Part shown: positions 55,485 through 64,000 of the stretch, piece after piece | How positions within the stretch are numbered: the first letter of the stretch is position 1 | Layout of the letters: every line of letters begins with the position of its first letter | Assembly: GCA_963750255.1 (NCBI GenBank) | Contig: CAVVPZ010000005.1 | Coordinates: forward strand, 124,001-188,000 | Source: DATLED01 sp963750255 | Lineage (GTDB): Bacteria; Actinomycetota; Acidimicrobiia; Acidimicrobiales; CADCTF01 | Length of the DNA stretch: 64,000 bases | Reading direction: 5' to 3' | Notes under the pieces: model-generated | Told to the model about the DNA's origin: nothing | What the model saw: the letters and a program-made list of their open reading frames with translations, nothing else | Database searches by the model: none | Made by a program: the position numbers and the translations under genes

Positions 55485-57138
55485 CTACCGCCAATGCGGT
55501 TCGGCGTCGTCGCCCGGGCTCTCGGTGATGCGCTTGCTCTCTCCGCCACCGGCGCTCATCACGTGCAACTCGAGGTCGGACTCGCGGTCGGTCTGGAACA
55601 GGAGACGGACGCCGTCGGGCGACCAGGCCGGCCACGAGTCGACGTCGTCGTTGGTGGTCAGCCGCACCGGCAGCGTGCCGTCAGCGCTCATGACGTAAAG
55701 CTCCGACTTCGATCCGTCACGGGTCGAGTCAAAGGCCAGCCGAGCGCCGTTGGGTGACCAGTCGGGGTTCTTGTCGCTCCCGACCGAGTTGGACAGGTTG
55801 CGCTGGTCGGTGCCGTCGGCGTTCATCACGTAGATCTCGTAGTTGCCGTCACGATCGGTGTGGAAGGCGATCCGGGCTCCGTCGGGCGACCACACCGGCT
55901 TCGAGTCGTCCGACAGGTTCTTCGTGAGGCGCATGGCGTTGGTGCCGTCGGCGTTCATCACGTAGATCTCGCTGTTGCCGTCCCGGAAGCTTGTGAACGC
56001 GAGCTTGGTTCCATCGGGCGACCACGCCGGGTATCCGTCGGGGGCGGGCTCGTTGGTGACCTGCACGGGATCGGTGCCATCGGCGTTCATGATCCAGACG
56101 TCGAAGTTGCCGGTCCGATCGCTGTCGAAGGCCAGCTTGGTGTGGTCGGGCGACCAGGCCGGCTCGCCATCGTGGGCGAGGCTGGCAGTGAGATTGCGCG
56201 CATCCGAGCCGTCGGGCGCCGCCGAGTAGATCTCGAAGTTGCCGTCGCGCCGGCTCTGGAACGCGATCCGGCGCTGGTCGAGCGGGATGGTCGGGGGTGG
56301 CGCTCCCGGCTCGTCCACCGTCACCGCCGTCGTCGGGGGCGGTGCCGTTGTCGTCGTGGTCGGCGGCAAGGTCGTCAACGGGGCAGTCGACACGACGGTG
56401 TCGTCACCGCCAGCAAACACACGGGCCAACAAGGCGACCACCACCACAAGAGCGACCAACGCTCCGGCGACCCCGGGCAGGAGCCCCGCCACCAGGGATC
56501 GCTGGACCATCGTGCCCGGTGCGCTGACGCGCGTGCCGCCGAGCGGATCGAGGCGGACCCAGAACTCGTGCGACCGCGAGCCGCCCGACAAGAGCCGCTC
56601 GACGGGGCGCACCCCCAACTTGGCGAACCCGGTCGTGCCAGGTTCGATGATCATGCTGTCGGGGTCGACCGTCGCCTCGATGGCGTCGGGTCCGTCGACG
56701 ACGAGTTGCACCCGGGCCGGCATCGACCCGAGGTTGTCGACGGCGATCTTGGTCGTGGCCGAGAGCGTGCCTCGGAACGTGGCCGGCAGGAGCCGGATCG
56801 CCAACTCGGCCTCGCCGACGACGTCGAGCGATCCCGCCGCCGTTCCCCCACCGGCGCCGGCCTCGTCAGAGAGCACCCGCACACTGAACGGCACGGCCCC
56901 AACGCCGCCGGGCGCGCCACGCGGCAGCCGGAAGCGAAGGTCGCAGCGCCGCGTCAGCGCCGGCCGGAATCCAGAACTCTCCCGGCGTCACCGTCGCCCA
57001 GCCTGCGACCTCGCCCGACACCACGACCCGCACGTGGGCTGACTCGTCGCCCACATTGGTGAGCAGGATCAGCCCATCGACGTCGGAACCGGCGGGTGCC
57101 ACAAGGTGCTCGGGCTCGAGGCGGACGTCGATCGGCAT
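55485..57138 (-). CDS. Membrane protein with beta-sandwich domains and PD40 (TolB-like) propeller, one frameshift
   Basis: About 550 residues. The N-terminal part (IDVRLEPEHLVAPAGSDVDG, GWATVTPGEFWIPAGADA, then PFSVRVLSDEAG after a frame change near 56940) holds two Ig-like domains. A membrane helix follows (AGLLPGVAGALVALVVVVAL), then a Thr/Pro linker and six to seven PD40 repeats of the form AWSPDGTKLAF...DGNxEIYVMNADGT. The propeller lies outside the membrane and probably binds a partner or ligand. TAGCTT ends 7 nt before the ATG at 57138 (leaderless). Confidence 0.85.
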
Positions 57139-57203
57139 CCGATCGAAGCTAGCGCGCCACTTCTCCGCCGCGGCGGGGTACCAAGGGCTACGGTCGGCCC
57201 ACC

Positions 57204-57797
57204 GTGGAGAGCACCGAGAACGAGGAATACGCCGTACGCCTCCGGGACAAGAGCGGCGCCCGGTGGAAGCAGGCGCTCAACGTGCAAGCTCCGTATCGGT
57301 GGAACCTTCGACGCCAACACCTTGGCCGTACGCTCGATGTTGGCTGTGGCATCGGGCGCAACCTCGCGACACTCGCGCCGGGCTCGGTCGGCGTCGACCA
57401 CAACAAGACCTCTGTGGCGATGGCCCGCGCAGCCGGGTTCGAGGCCTACACGGTCGATGAATGGGCCGAGCGAGCCCCCGATCTCGACCATCACTTTGAC
57501 GGCCTTCTCTTCGCGCACGTCATCGAACACCTCGACGAGGCCGGCGGCGAGCAACTCGTCCGGGACTACCTGCCCGTGGTTCGGCCCGCTGGCCGCATCT
57601 TCTTCATTTGCCCGCAGGAACGCGGCTACGCCTCCGACGCCACCCACGTCCGGTGGACGACGGGCGATGACCTCGTGGCCCTCGCCGAGCGGGTCGGTCT
57701 CCGTCCCGAATCGTGGTCGAGCTTTCCGTTTCCCCGGGCCGCCGGCCGCGCTTTTACCTACAACGAATTCACCTTGCTGGCGCACAAACCGGCCTGA
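57204..57797 (+). CDS. Class I SAM-dependent methyltransferase
   Basis: 197 residues. Motif I is TLDVGCGIGRNLATLAPG, motif II VGVDHNKTSVAMARAAG and the post-II segment FDGLLFAHVIEHL. GYASDATHVRWTTGDDL is typical of UbiG/BioC-like small methyltransferases. Start GTG at 57204; a TACGGT box ends 9 nt before it. The substrate is unknown. Confidence 0.9.
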   Translation: MESTENEEYAVRLRDKSGARWKQALNVQAPYRWNLRRQHLGRTLDVGCGIGRNLATLAPGSVGVDHNKTSVAMARAAGFEAYTVDEWAERAPDLDHHFDGLLFAHVIEHLDEAGGEQLVRDYLPVVRPAGRIFFICPQERGYASDATHVRWTTGDDLVALAERVGLRPESWSSFPFPRAAGRAFTYNEFTLLAHKPA

Positions 57798-57828
57798 ACC
57801 GTCCGCCGGGAGCGGTCAGGGGCTACTG

Positions 57829-57902
57829 GTGGGCCGTAGAGGACTTGAACCTCTGACCTCCTGCGTGTCGAGCAGGCGCTCTGCCAACTGAGCTAACGGC
57901 CC
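57829..57902 (-). tRNA. tRNA-Val (anticodon GAC) with unusual C33
   Basis: On the minus strand the acceptor GGGCCGT/ACGGCCC, D stem GCTC/GAGC and T arm AGAGG-TTCAAGT-CCTCT fold well. The anticodon arm is CCTGC-TCGACAC-GCAGG, giving anticodon GAC. Position 33 is C where U is nearly invariant. The discriminator is A and CCA is encoded (57826-57828). Confidence 0.88.
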
Positions 57903-57912
57903 TGGCGGGCGC

Positions 57913-58114
57913 TCACTCTACCGAAGAACGCTGCTTGGTCCGTGACCCGTCATCGACGGTCCAGCGGTGCACGTGTTCGCAGTTCGGACAGACGAGTTGG
58001 CGGCGCTCGTCCTTCGCCTCGGCGAAGGCCAAGAGGACCGGCATCCGACAGCCCTGGCACTCGAGTTGGGGACCGGTGAGCACGTTCAGGAGTTCGCCGC
58101 GCCACGGGCCCCAT
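57913..58114 (-). CDS. Small zinc-ribbon protein, one frameshift
   Basis: About 66 residues. LECQGCRMPVLLAFAEAKDE and QLVCPNCEHVHRWTVDD give two CxxC knuckles 24 residues apart, a zinc ribbon. The ATG at 58112-58114 has a strong GGGAGG ribosome site but leads into another frame. Removing one C of the CCC run (near 58109) joins MGP to WRGELLNVLTGPQ and the ribbon, ending at 57913. No stop interrupts the corrected frame. Function unknown. Confidence 0.7.
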
Positions 58115-58161
58115 CCTTCCCTCCCGGTTCAAACCGGACCAATCCCCACCCACGACCCCCC

Positions 58162-58281
58162 CTTTCCGGCAGAACCTGTTGCCGAGCCGCACGTTCGCGC
58201 CGGAAAGTGGCGGTCTGTGTCGGCTCGCACCCCGGCTTTCCGGCAGAAGATGTCGCCAGGGCGCACGTTCGCGCCGGAAAG
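58162..58281. repeat. Two 46-bp direct repeats, each with inverted ends
   Basis: Copies at 58162-58207 and 58236-58281. Each begins CTTTCCGGCAGAA, contains GCACGTTCGC and ends GCCGGAAAG, so the 9-bp ends pair into a hairpin. Start-to-start spacing is 74 bp. They lie between the zinc-ribbon and csoR genes and may be regulatory or REP-like. Confidence 0.65.
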
Positions 58282-58350
58282 TGGCGGGAGGGGTGGCGGG
58301 AGGGGTGGCGGGAGGGGTGGCGGGAGGGGTGGCGTGGAGGGGTGGCAGGG
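58281..58350 (+). repeat. G-rich 12-bp tandem repeat
   Basis: GTGGCGGGAGGG occurs four times without change (58281-58328), followed by two degenerate units to 58350. The G-runs could form a quadruplex on the plus strand just before csoR. It is probably length-variable. Confidence 0.8.
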
Positions 58351-58383
58351 AATAGACCCCACCCCGGGTGGGTTGGGCTAGCC

Positions 58384-58686
58384 GTGAAGGACACCCATCG
58401 CTCGGCGGTGCTCAACCGGCTGAAGACGGCCCGCGGACACCTCGATGCCGTGATCCGCATGGTCGAGGACGACGCCTATTGCCCCGACACGATGAAGCAA
58501 CTCTCCGCCGTCCAAGGCAGCCTCGAGCGGGCCAGTCGGGTCGTGCTTCGCAACCACCTCGAGACCTGCGTGGCGACGGCGATGCAGGCGGGTCGCACGG
58601 AAGAGATCGTGGAAGAACTGATGGAGGCCCTCCGCTACGACCGCGTCGCCACCGGGCCGACGCACGACGAAGAAAGCACCCGATGA
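58384..58686 (+). CDS. csoR: CsoR-family copper-sensing repressor
   Basis: 100 residues of the DUF156 helical fold. The Cu(I) ligands of CsoR are present as Cys (AYCPDTMKQLSAV), His and Cys (RNHLETCVATAM), the C-H-C set. LNRLKTARGHLDAVIRMVED is the conserved helix 1. It represses copper-export genes until Cu(I) binds. Start GTG at 58384. The stop overlaps the copA ATG (ATGA), so both form one operon. Confidence 0.92.
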   Translation: MKDTHRSAVLNRLKTARGHLDAVIRMVEDDAYCPDTMKQLSAVQGSLERASRVVLRNHLETCVATAMQAGRTEEIVEELMEALRYDRVATGPTHDEESTR

Positions 58687-60874
58687 GCCAGACCGATACC
58701 GAATTCGACGTCACCGGCATGACCTGTGGGTCGTGCTCGGCCCGGGTGGAGAAGATCCTCAACCGCCAAGCCGGCGTCGACAGAGGCGGCGGTGAACCTC
58801 GCCACCGAGAAGGCCGCCGTCACCTACGACCCCGACGCGATCGACATCGACGCCCTCGTCGCCGCCGTGGCCAAAGCGGGCTACGGCCTCGCCCCGGTGC
58901 GCGTCGACGCCGAGGGGACCCGACACTGGCGAGCACGACCACGCTGAGGCCTGGAAGCGCCGCGTGATCGTGGCGTGGCCGCTCGGGCTCGTCGTGCTCG
59001 TACTCAGCATGGTTTTCATGACCGGCCATGGGCCCGTTGGTCGAGCTCTGGTGCTCACGACACCGGTGCAGTTCTGGGCCGGGTGGCCGTTCCTCCGCCG
59101 CCGACCGCCCGCGCCCGGAACCGCACGGCCAACATGGACACGCTCATCGCCATCGGCACCTTGTCCGCGTTCTCCTTCTCGACCTATCAGGTCGTGTTCG
59201 GCCACCGGCACAGCCCTCACTACTTCGACACCGCGGCGCTGATCATCGCCTTCCTGCTCCTCGGCCGGTACTTCGAGGCGAGGGCCAAGAGTCGTGCCGG
59301 GCAGGCCATCAGTCCGCTGCTCGAACTCGGGGCCAAGGAGGCGCGGATCCTGGTCGAGCCGACGGCGCGGAGCGGATGGTGCCGGTCGAGGACGTGCGCG
59401 TCGGGCGACCAGCCTCCGCGTCCGGCCGGGCGAAAAGGTTCCGGTCGACGGTCAACGTGGTCGACGGTAGCTCGGCGGTCGACGAGTCGATGCTGACCGG
59501 CGAGTCGGTTCCGGTCGACAAAGCACCCGGCGATCATGGTCGCCGGCGCCACCATCAACACCGAGGGGGTGCTCACCGTCGAGGCCACGGCCGTCGGCGC
59601 CGATACTGCCCTGGCCCACATCGTCCACCTCGTGGAAGAAGCGCAGGGCACCAAGGCGCCCGTGCAACAGCTGGCCGACCGGATCGCCGGCGTCTTCGTG
59701 CCCGTCGTGTTGGCGATCGCCGCGCTCACGTTCGCTTGTGTGGGCGGTGTCTGGCCAGCGATCCCCGCCAGGGTCTCGTCGCGGCCATCGCCGTGCTCAT
59801 CATCGCTTGCCCCTGCGCGCTCGGGTCTGGCCACGCCCACGGCGATCATGGTCGGCACCGGTCGGGGCGCGGCCCTCGGCGTCCTCATCAAGGGCGGCGA
59901 GGTCCTCGAGCGCAGCCAGAAGGTCGACATCGTCGTGTTCGACAAGACGGGCACGCTGACCCACGGCGCGATGCGCCTCACCGACGTGGTGCCGGCTGAC
60001 GGTGAAGACCGCGGCACCGCCTGCTCGCCTTCGCCGCCGCGGCCGAGAGCGGCTCCGAGCATCCGGTCGGGCGGGCCATCGTCGACGGCGCCGAGGCCGA
60101 CTGTCGGAGTCCGCGCAGCCGGACTTCCGCTCGACGCCGGGCCGAGGGCGTCACGGCGTCCGTCGACGGCACGGTCGTCCACGTCGGGCAGCCGTCGGCT
60201 GATGGCCGACCACGATCTCGCGCTCTCGACGACGGCCTCAAGCATCGCCATGGCGCCTCGAGGAGCAGGGAAGCACAGCGGTGTTCGCAGGATGGGACGG
60301 GTCGCGCACGGGGCGTACTCGCCGTCGCCGACACCGTCCGGTCCGACGCCCGCGACGTGGTCGCCGAGTTGCGGGCGCCTCGGGCGTCGACGTCGTCATG
60401 ATCACCGGCGACAACGCGCCGCACCGCCGAACGCCATCGCCAGCCAGAGTCGGCATCACGACGGTGCGGGCCGAAGTGCTGCCCGAGGACAAGGTGAACG
60501 AAGTGCGTGCGCTGCAGGCGGAGGGCAACGTCGTTGCCATGGTCGGTGACGGCGTGAACGATGCCCCGGCCTCGTGCAGGCCGACCTCGGCATCGCCATC
60601 GGGACGGGCACCGATGTCGCCATCCAGTCGTCGGACATCACGTTGCTGTCGTCCGACCTCGACGGCGTGCCCCGCGCGATCGCGCTGAGCCGCCGAACGT
60701 TCCGGACCATCCTGCAGAACCTCGGTTGGGCGTTCGGGTACAACGTGGTGCTGATCCCGCTGGCCGCACTCGGGCTGCTCAACCCGATCATGGCCGGCGC
60801 CGCGATGGCGCTTCTCGAGCGTCTCGGTCGTCGCCAACAGCCTGCGTTTGCGCAACTTCGAACGGCGCGGCTGA
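58683..60874 (+). pseudogene. copA: Copper-exporting P1B-type ATPase, at least ten frameshifts
   Basis: About 730 residues are recoverable across three frames. The N-terminal metal domain has FDVTGMTCGSCSARVEKIL. Further motifs are GRYFEARAKSRAGQAI, VVDGSSAVDESMLTGESVPV, LIIACPCALG (transport CPC), LATPTAIMVGTGRGA, the phosphorylation site VVFDKTGTLTHG, SEHPVGRAIV (HP), VVMITGDN and VAMVGDGVNDAPA. The natural end is probably VVANSLRLRNFERRG at 60874, which needs one more frame change. All catalytic motifs survive, so recent damage or a local sequencing problem is likelier than old decay. It follows csoR directly. Confidence 0.85.
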
Positions 60875-60918
60875 ACGAGCGCCGCCTTCGAACGGTTCGG
60901 TAGTGCCGTGGGCGGTCG

Positions 60919-60924
60919 TATGCT
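60919..60924 (+). promoter_or_regulatory. -10 box (TATGCT) of the PP2C gene, leaderless
   Basis: TATGCT ends 7 nt before the ATG at 60932 and supports that codon over the GTG at 60908 and the ATG at 60920. Confidence 0.5.
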
Positions 60925-60931
60925 CCCCGCG

Positions 60932-62645
60932 ATGGCCGCGCCCGTCGGAGCCGCCCCCGAGGTCGAACTCACTCGCATCGCGGTCTTGGCCGAAGCGGCC
61001 CGGACGTTGCACGCCGAGCAGGATCCCGCCGAAGCGATCGACTGGGCCCGGGGCGCAGCCGCCCGCCTTTGTGTGGGGTCGGAGACGGCGATCTGTACCC
61101 TTCCCCGTCACGGCTCGCCCGAGTGGACCGCGCCCCAAGGCGTCATCGACTTCTCCCTCCTCGATGATCCCCGCGCCTCGCCACTTCTCTGCGACGCGCT
61201 CGACGCCGGCACCGCTTTGGTGATCGATGACGTCGACGAGGCCGAACGCCATCTCCCGGAATCGACGCGGGTGGGGCGCTCTATTGGATTGCGGAGCCTG
61301 GTGGTCGTACCGGTGATGGCTCGCGACGGCCTCGCCCAAGGTGCCATCGTCGTCGGTTGCGAGGACCCGCGTGACACCGACACCGTCGCCGTTGCTGCCT
61401 TGACGGCATTGGCCGCCCACCTCGGCGTGGCGCTCGACAACAGCGCCACCCTGGCCCGGATGGCCGAGGTCGAAGCTCGAGGCAAAGAGGTCGTACACGC
61501 CTTGCAGGAGGCCGTACGTCCGCCGTCGCCGTTGACGACCGAGACCGAGCTTGGGGTCCACTACGTCGCTGCCGACCCGAGCGCGCCGACGGGCGGCGAC
61601 CTCTACGACTGGATCACGCTCCCAAGCGGTGAGTTGCACGTCGTCGTCGTCGACGTCATGGGCAAGGGCGTCGAGGCGACGAAGCACGCGCGTCGCGGTA
61701 ACGCACGCACTTCGCCTCTTGGCCGTCGAGGGTTGTCCCCTCGAAGACCTCGTAGCCCGAGCCGACGCGCTGGTCACCGCCCAGAACCCCGAACTCGTAG
61801 CCACCCTGCTCGTCGTTCACTACGACCAAGCCTCCGGGCGAGCACGGCTCGCTGGTGCCGGACATCCACCGGCCCTGGTGGTGGGGACCGGCGGCGAGGT
61901 ACGAGAGGTGGCGGCGCCGGGGATCCCCATCGGATGGCCGGGCGCCGGCTCGCACACCGTCGTGGTCGTCGACCTCGACCGATCGGACACCCTGATCCTC
62001 TACACCGACGGCCTCATCGAGGCGACCAAGGACATTCTCCAAGGACTCGACGACCTCGCCGCGTCTGCGTCGGCGACGTGCACGTATCCGGCTACGAGCA
62101 TGGCCCGAGCCTTGGTCGACCGTCAGTTGGCCGACGCCGCCCGACACGACGACTCGCTCGCGCTCGTGCTCCGTCGTCGCGCCCCGGCCAGGGTCCCCAC
62201 CCACACGCTGGCGCCGTTCCGTCACGAGTTCACACCGCAACCGGCCGCCGTGCCGCTCGCTCGCCACCTCCTCCGCGACTGGATGCGCATGGTCCCCGTC
62301 GAGGCGGCCGCCATCGACTCGCTCCTGCTGGCCACGTCCGAGCTCTGCTCGAACGCGGTGCGGCACGCCTCGGGCGACCCAAAGTCGGTCCGACTTCTCG
62401 CCTGGACCGAGGCCGACGCCATCTACATCGAGGTGAGCGACGACGGTGGCGCGTTGACGTGGCCCCAGCGAGGTCGGATCGAGTTGCCCGACCCTGAGGC
62501 CGAACAGGGCCGAGGATTGTTCCTCGTCACCGAGTTGGCAGACGACGTCACCAGCACCGTCGACGACGGCCGCACTTGTGTGCGCATCTGTAAGCGGGCG
62601 GTCGTCGGCGTCGACCCTCCGGCGTCGTCCACCCTCCTGTCATAG
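60932..62645 (+). CDS. GAF-SpoIIE (PP2C) phosphatase-HATPase regulator, one frameshift
   Basis: About 570 residues. A GAF-like sensor (about 10-180, RSIGLRSLVVVPVMARDGLA) is followed by a SpoIIE-type PP2C domain. Its metal sites are in PTGGDLYDWITLPSG, VVVVDVMGKGVEA and HDDSLALVLRRR. The C-terminus is an RsbW-like ATPase: ATSELCSNAVRHASGDP (N box), EVSDDGGALTWP and GRGLFLVTELADDV. The frame changes at about 61688-61692 after GVEATKHA. It combines anti-sigma kinase and phosphatase functions, probably in a partner-switch stress pathway. No sigma or anti-anti-sigma gene is visible. Confidence 0.88.
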
Positions 62646-62705
62646 CGAGTGTGGGGCACGCGGCCCACGGGTAGATCGGCGCTGTCCGCAACAACAGGAG
62701 AACCG

Positions 62706-62921
62706 GTGACCGAGAATCAGACCGACACCACCCGCGTGAGCGACGAAACCCGCCAGGCCGAACGTCGGGAGGCTCAGATGCCCGCGGATGCGGGCCGGAT
62801 GCCGACCCCTGCCGAAGAACAGGCTGCCGAGCAGAACGACGTCGATCCTGCTGTGGCCCAAGCCGAGAAGGAAGCCACCGAGCGAGGGGCCAACCAGAAG
62901 GGCGAAGGTCGCATCCCGTGA
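62706..62921 (+). CDS. Small hydrophilic protein of unknown function
   Basis: 71 residues, no hydrophobic stretch. TRVSDETRQAERREAQMPAD and TERGANQKGEGRIP look like a short actinobacterial family I recognise only by pattern. AGGAG precedes the GTG at 62706. The topoisomerase gene follows 7 bp later, so they may be co-transcribed. It may be disordered. Confidence 0.75.
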   Translation: MTENQTDTTRVSDETRQAERREAQMPADAGRMPTPAEEQAAEQNDVDPAVAQAEKEATERGANQKGEGRIP

Positions 62922-62928
62922 CGGTCAC

Positions 62929-63972
62929 ATGCCGCGGCTGAAGCGGGTCGACTGCTCAGCCCCCGGCATTCGACGCCGGAAGGCAGGCCGAGGGTTCACC
63001 TACTTGGCCCACAACGGCGCCCGCGTCACCGACGCTGCGACGCTCGAGCGCATCAAGGCCTTGGTCATCCCGCCGGCGTGGACCGATGTGTGGATCTGTC
63101 CGCACCCCATGGGACACATCCAGGCCGTCGGCGTCGACGCGCGAGGTCGCAAGCAATACCGCTATCACGACGCGTGGCGCGAGCGACGCGACCTCGAGAA
63201 GTTCGACCACATGCTCGACTTCGCCACCGCGCTACCGGCACTTCGGACCCAGGTGATGACCGACCTCGCCCGGCCCGACCTCGACAAGCAGCGAGTGCTG
63301 GCCTGCGCCGTACGCCTTCTCGACCTTGGGTTCTTCCGAATTGGCAGCGAGGGGTACGCCGAGGAGAACCAGACGTACGGCCTTGCCACCATGCGAAAGT
63401 CGCACGTGAAGGTGCGGGGAACGGTGATCGAGTTCGACTACGTGGCCAAGAGCGGGAAGCGCCGGATCCAGTCCGTCGCCGACACCAACGTGGTCGAGAT
63501 CGTGTGTGCCCTCAAGCGGCGACGCGGGAGTGGCCCCGAACTCCTCGCCTGGCGCGACGACGCCGGACAGTGGGTCGACGTGAAGTCCACCGATATCAAC
63601 GCCTACCTCAAGGCCGCCACCGGCACCGACTGCTCGGCCAAGGACTTCCGCACCTGGTCGGCCACCGTCTTGGCTGCGGTCGCCCTCGGCGTCTCGGTCG
63701 GCGTGGCCGCATCCGTGAGCGGGCGCCAGCGAGCCGTGACCCGAGCGATGAAGGAAGTCTCGTCGTACCTCGGAAACACGCCGGCGGTCTGTCGCTCGTC
63801 GTACGTCGACCCCAGGATCGTCGACAGGTTCACGGCCGGGGTGACGATCATCGACGCACTCACCGAGGCCGACTGCGTTCCGAGCCCAGGCTCACTCGAC
63901 ACCCACGGAGCCATCGAGGCCGCGGTGCTCGACATACTGGGCCGCCACGACTCGCTGGCTGCCGCGGCCTGA
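62929..63972 (+). CDS. DNA topoisomerase IB
   Basis: 347 residues, the usual size of bacterial (poxvirus-like) type IB enzymes. MPRLKRVDCSAPGIRRRKAG and LVIPPAWTDVWICPHPMGHI open the protein. Catalytic residues are Arg in LDLGFFRIGSEGYAEEN, Lys in MRKSHVKVRG, Arg in KDFRTWSATVLAA, and the nucleophile Tyr in CRSSYVDPR. The enzyme relaxes supercoils by nicking one strand through a 3'-phosphotyrosyl link. The ATG at 62929 matches the family N-terminus. Confidence 0.93.
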   Translation: MPRLKRVDCSAPGIRRRKAGRGFTYLAHNGARVTDAATLERIKALVIPPAWTDVWICPHPMGHIQAVGVDARGRKQYRYHDAWRERRDLEKFDHMLDFATALPALRTQVMTDLARPDLDKQRVLACAVRLLDLGFFRIGSEGYAEENQTYGLATMRKSHVKVRGTVIEFDYVAKSGKRRIQSVADTNVVEIVCALKRRRGSGPELLAWRDDAGQWVDVKSTDINAYLKAATGTDCSAKDFRTWSATVLAAVALGVSVGVAASVSGRQRAVTRAMKEVSSYLGNTPAVCRSSYVDPRIVDRFTAGVTIIDALTEADCVPSPGSLDTHGAIEAAVLDILGRHDSLAAAA

Positions 63973-64000
63973 CCCGTCGAGTCAGACCATCTCAGTCGCC

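Noticed and set aside
58281..58350. CRISPR array
   Set aside because: Units are 12 bp in direct tandem with no spacers and no cas genes.

Overview
The window is high-GC DNA with actinobacterial hallmarks: Liv-type ABC genes, CsoR, a mycoredoxin-like protein, GTG/TTG starts, Ser/Thr-rich secreted tails and many leaderless promoters. Gene content and style suggest the class Acidimicrobiia (inference; no rRNA or marker gene here settles it). Coding density is very high, with 4-bp ATGA/GTGA overlaps inside operons. At least fifteen loci carry single-base frameshifts, often in short homopolymers, while catalytic motifs stay intact on both sides. This pattern fits an indel-prone assembly better than gene decay. 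I therefore give such genes their full span and state where the frame changes.

Layout. 0-2.2 kb: a class A penicillin-binding protein. 2.2-10.6 kb (minus): a five-gene Liv-like ABC operon (binding protein, fused two-domain permease with a CxxC/His tail, an MFS carrier fused to an ABC ATPase, a second ATPase, and an anchored secreted protein). 10.7-14.2 kb (minus): TetR, UbiB/ABC1-family kinase and MFS operon. 14.3-20.3 kb: aldehyde dehydrogenase, diverging from MarR and a heterodimeric ABC exporter. 20.3-25.5 kb: small metabolic and redox genes (SRPBCC, Calx-beta, CoA-transferase, MOSC, OsmC, mycoredoxin, phosphotransferase, RHH-like). 25.5-29.2 kb: a second ABC exporter pair, then tRNA-Val(CAC). 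29.4-34.9 kb: glycosyltransferase, amidase/VOC divergent pair, CsbD, membrane acyltransferase and secreted esterase. 34.9-38.4 kb: circularly permuted ATP-grasp, alpha-E and transglutaminase operon. 39.0-45.8 kb: TetR and a four-gene cluster (fatty acyl reductase-HAD, zinc alcohol dehydrogenase, LarA-like protein, PlsC acyltransferase). 45.7-51.1 kb: a 1642-residue polymorphic-toxin-like protein with an N-terminal motif typical of contractile-injection-system cargo, and an overlapping probable immunity gene. 51.1-57.8 kb: two proteins sharing the same beta-sandwich/TM plan (one with a WD40-like PD40 propeller), a HAD-PlsC fusion, LysR and a methyltransferase. 57.8-61 kb: tRNA-Val(GAC), a hidden zinc-ribbon gene, a repeat-rich spacer and csoR-copA. 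61-64 kb: a GAF-PP2C-HATPase regulator, a small hydrophilic protein and topoisomerase IB.

The most unusual parts are (i) the Liv-like operon with an MFS-ABC ATPase fusion, (ii) the large toxin/immunity pair without visible injection machinery, (iii) the acyl reductase/LarA-like/acyltransferase cluster, and (iv) a recurrent promoter layout in which a TAnnnT hexamer ends 6-7 nt before the start codon, including a 22-bp divergent promoter with overlapping -10 boxes and two TetR genes whose dyad operators cover that box.
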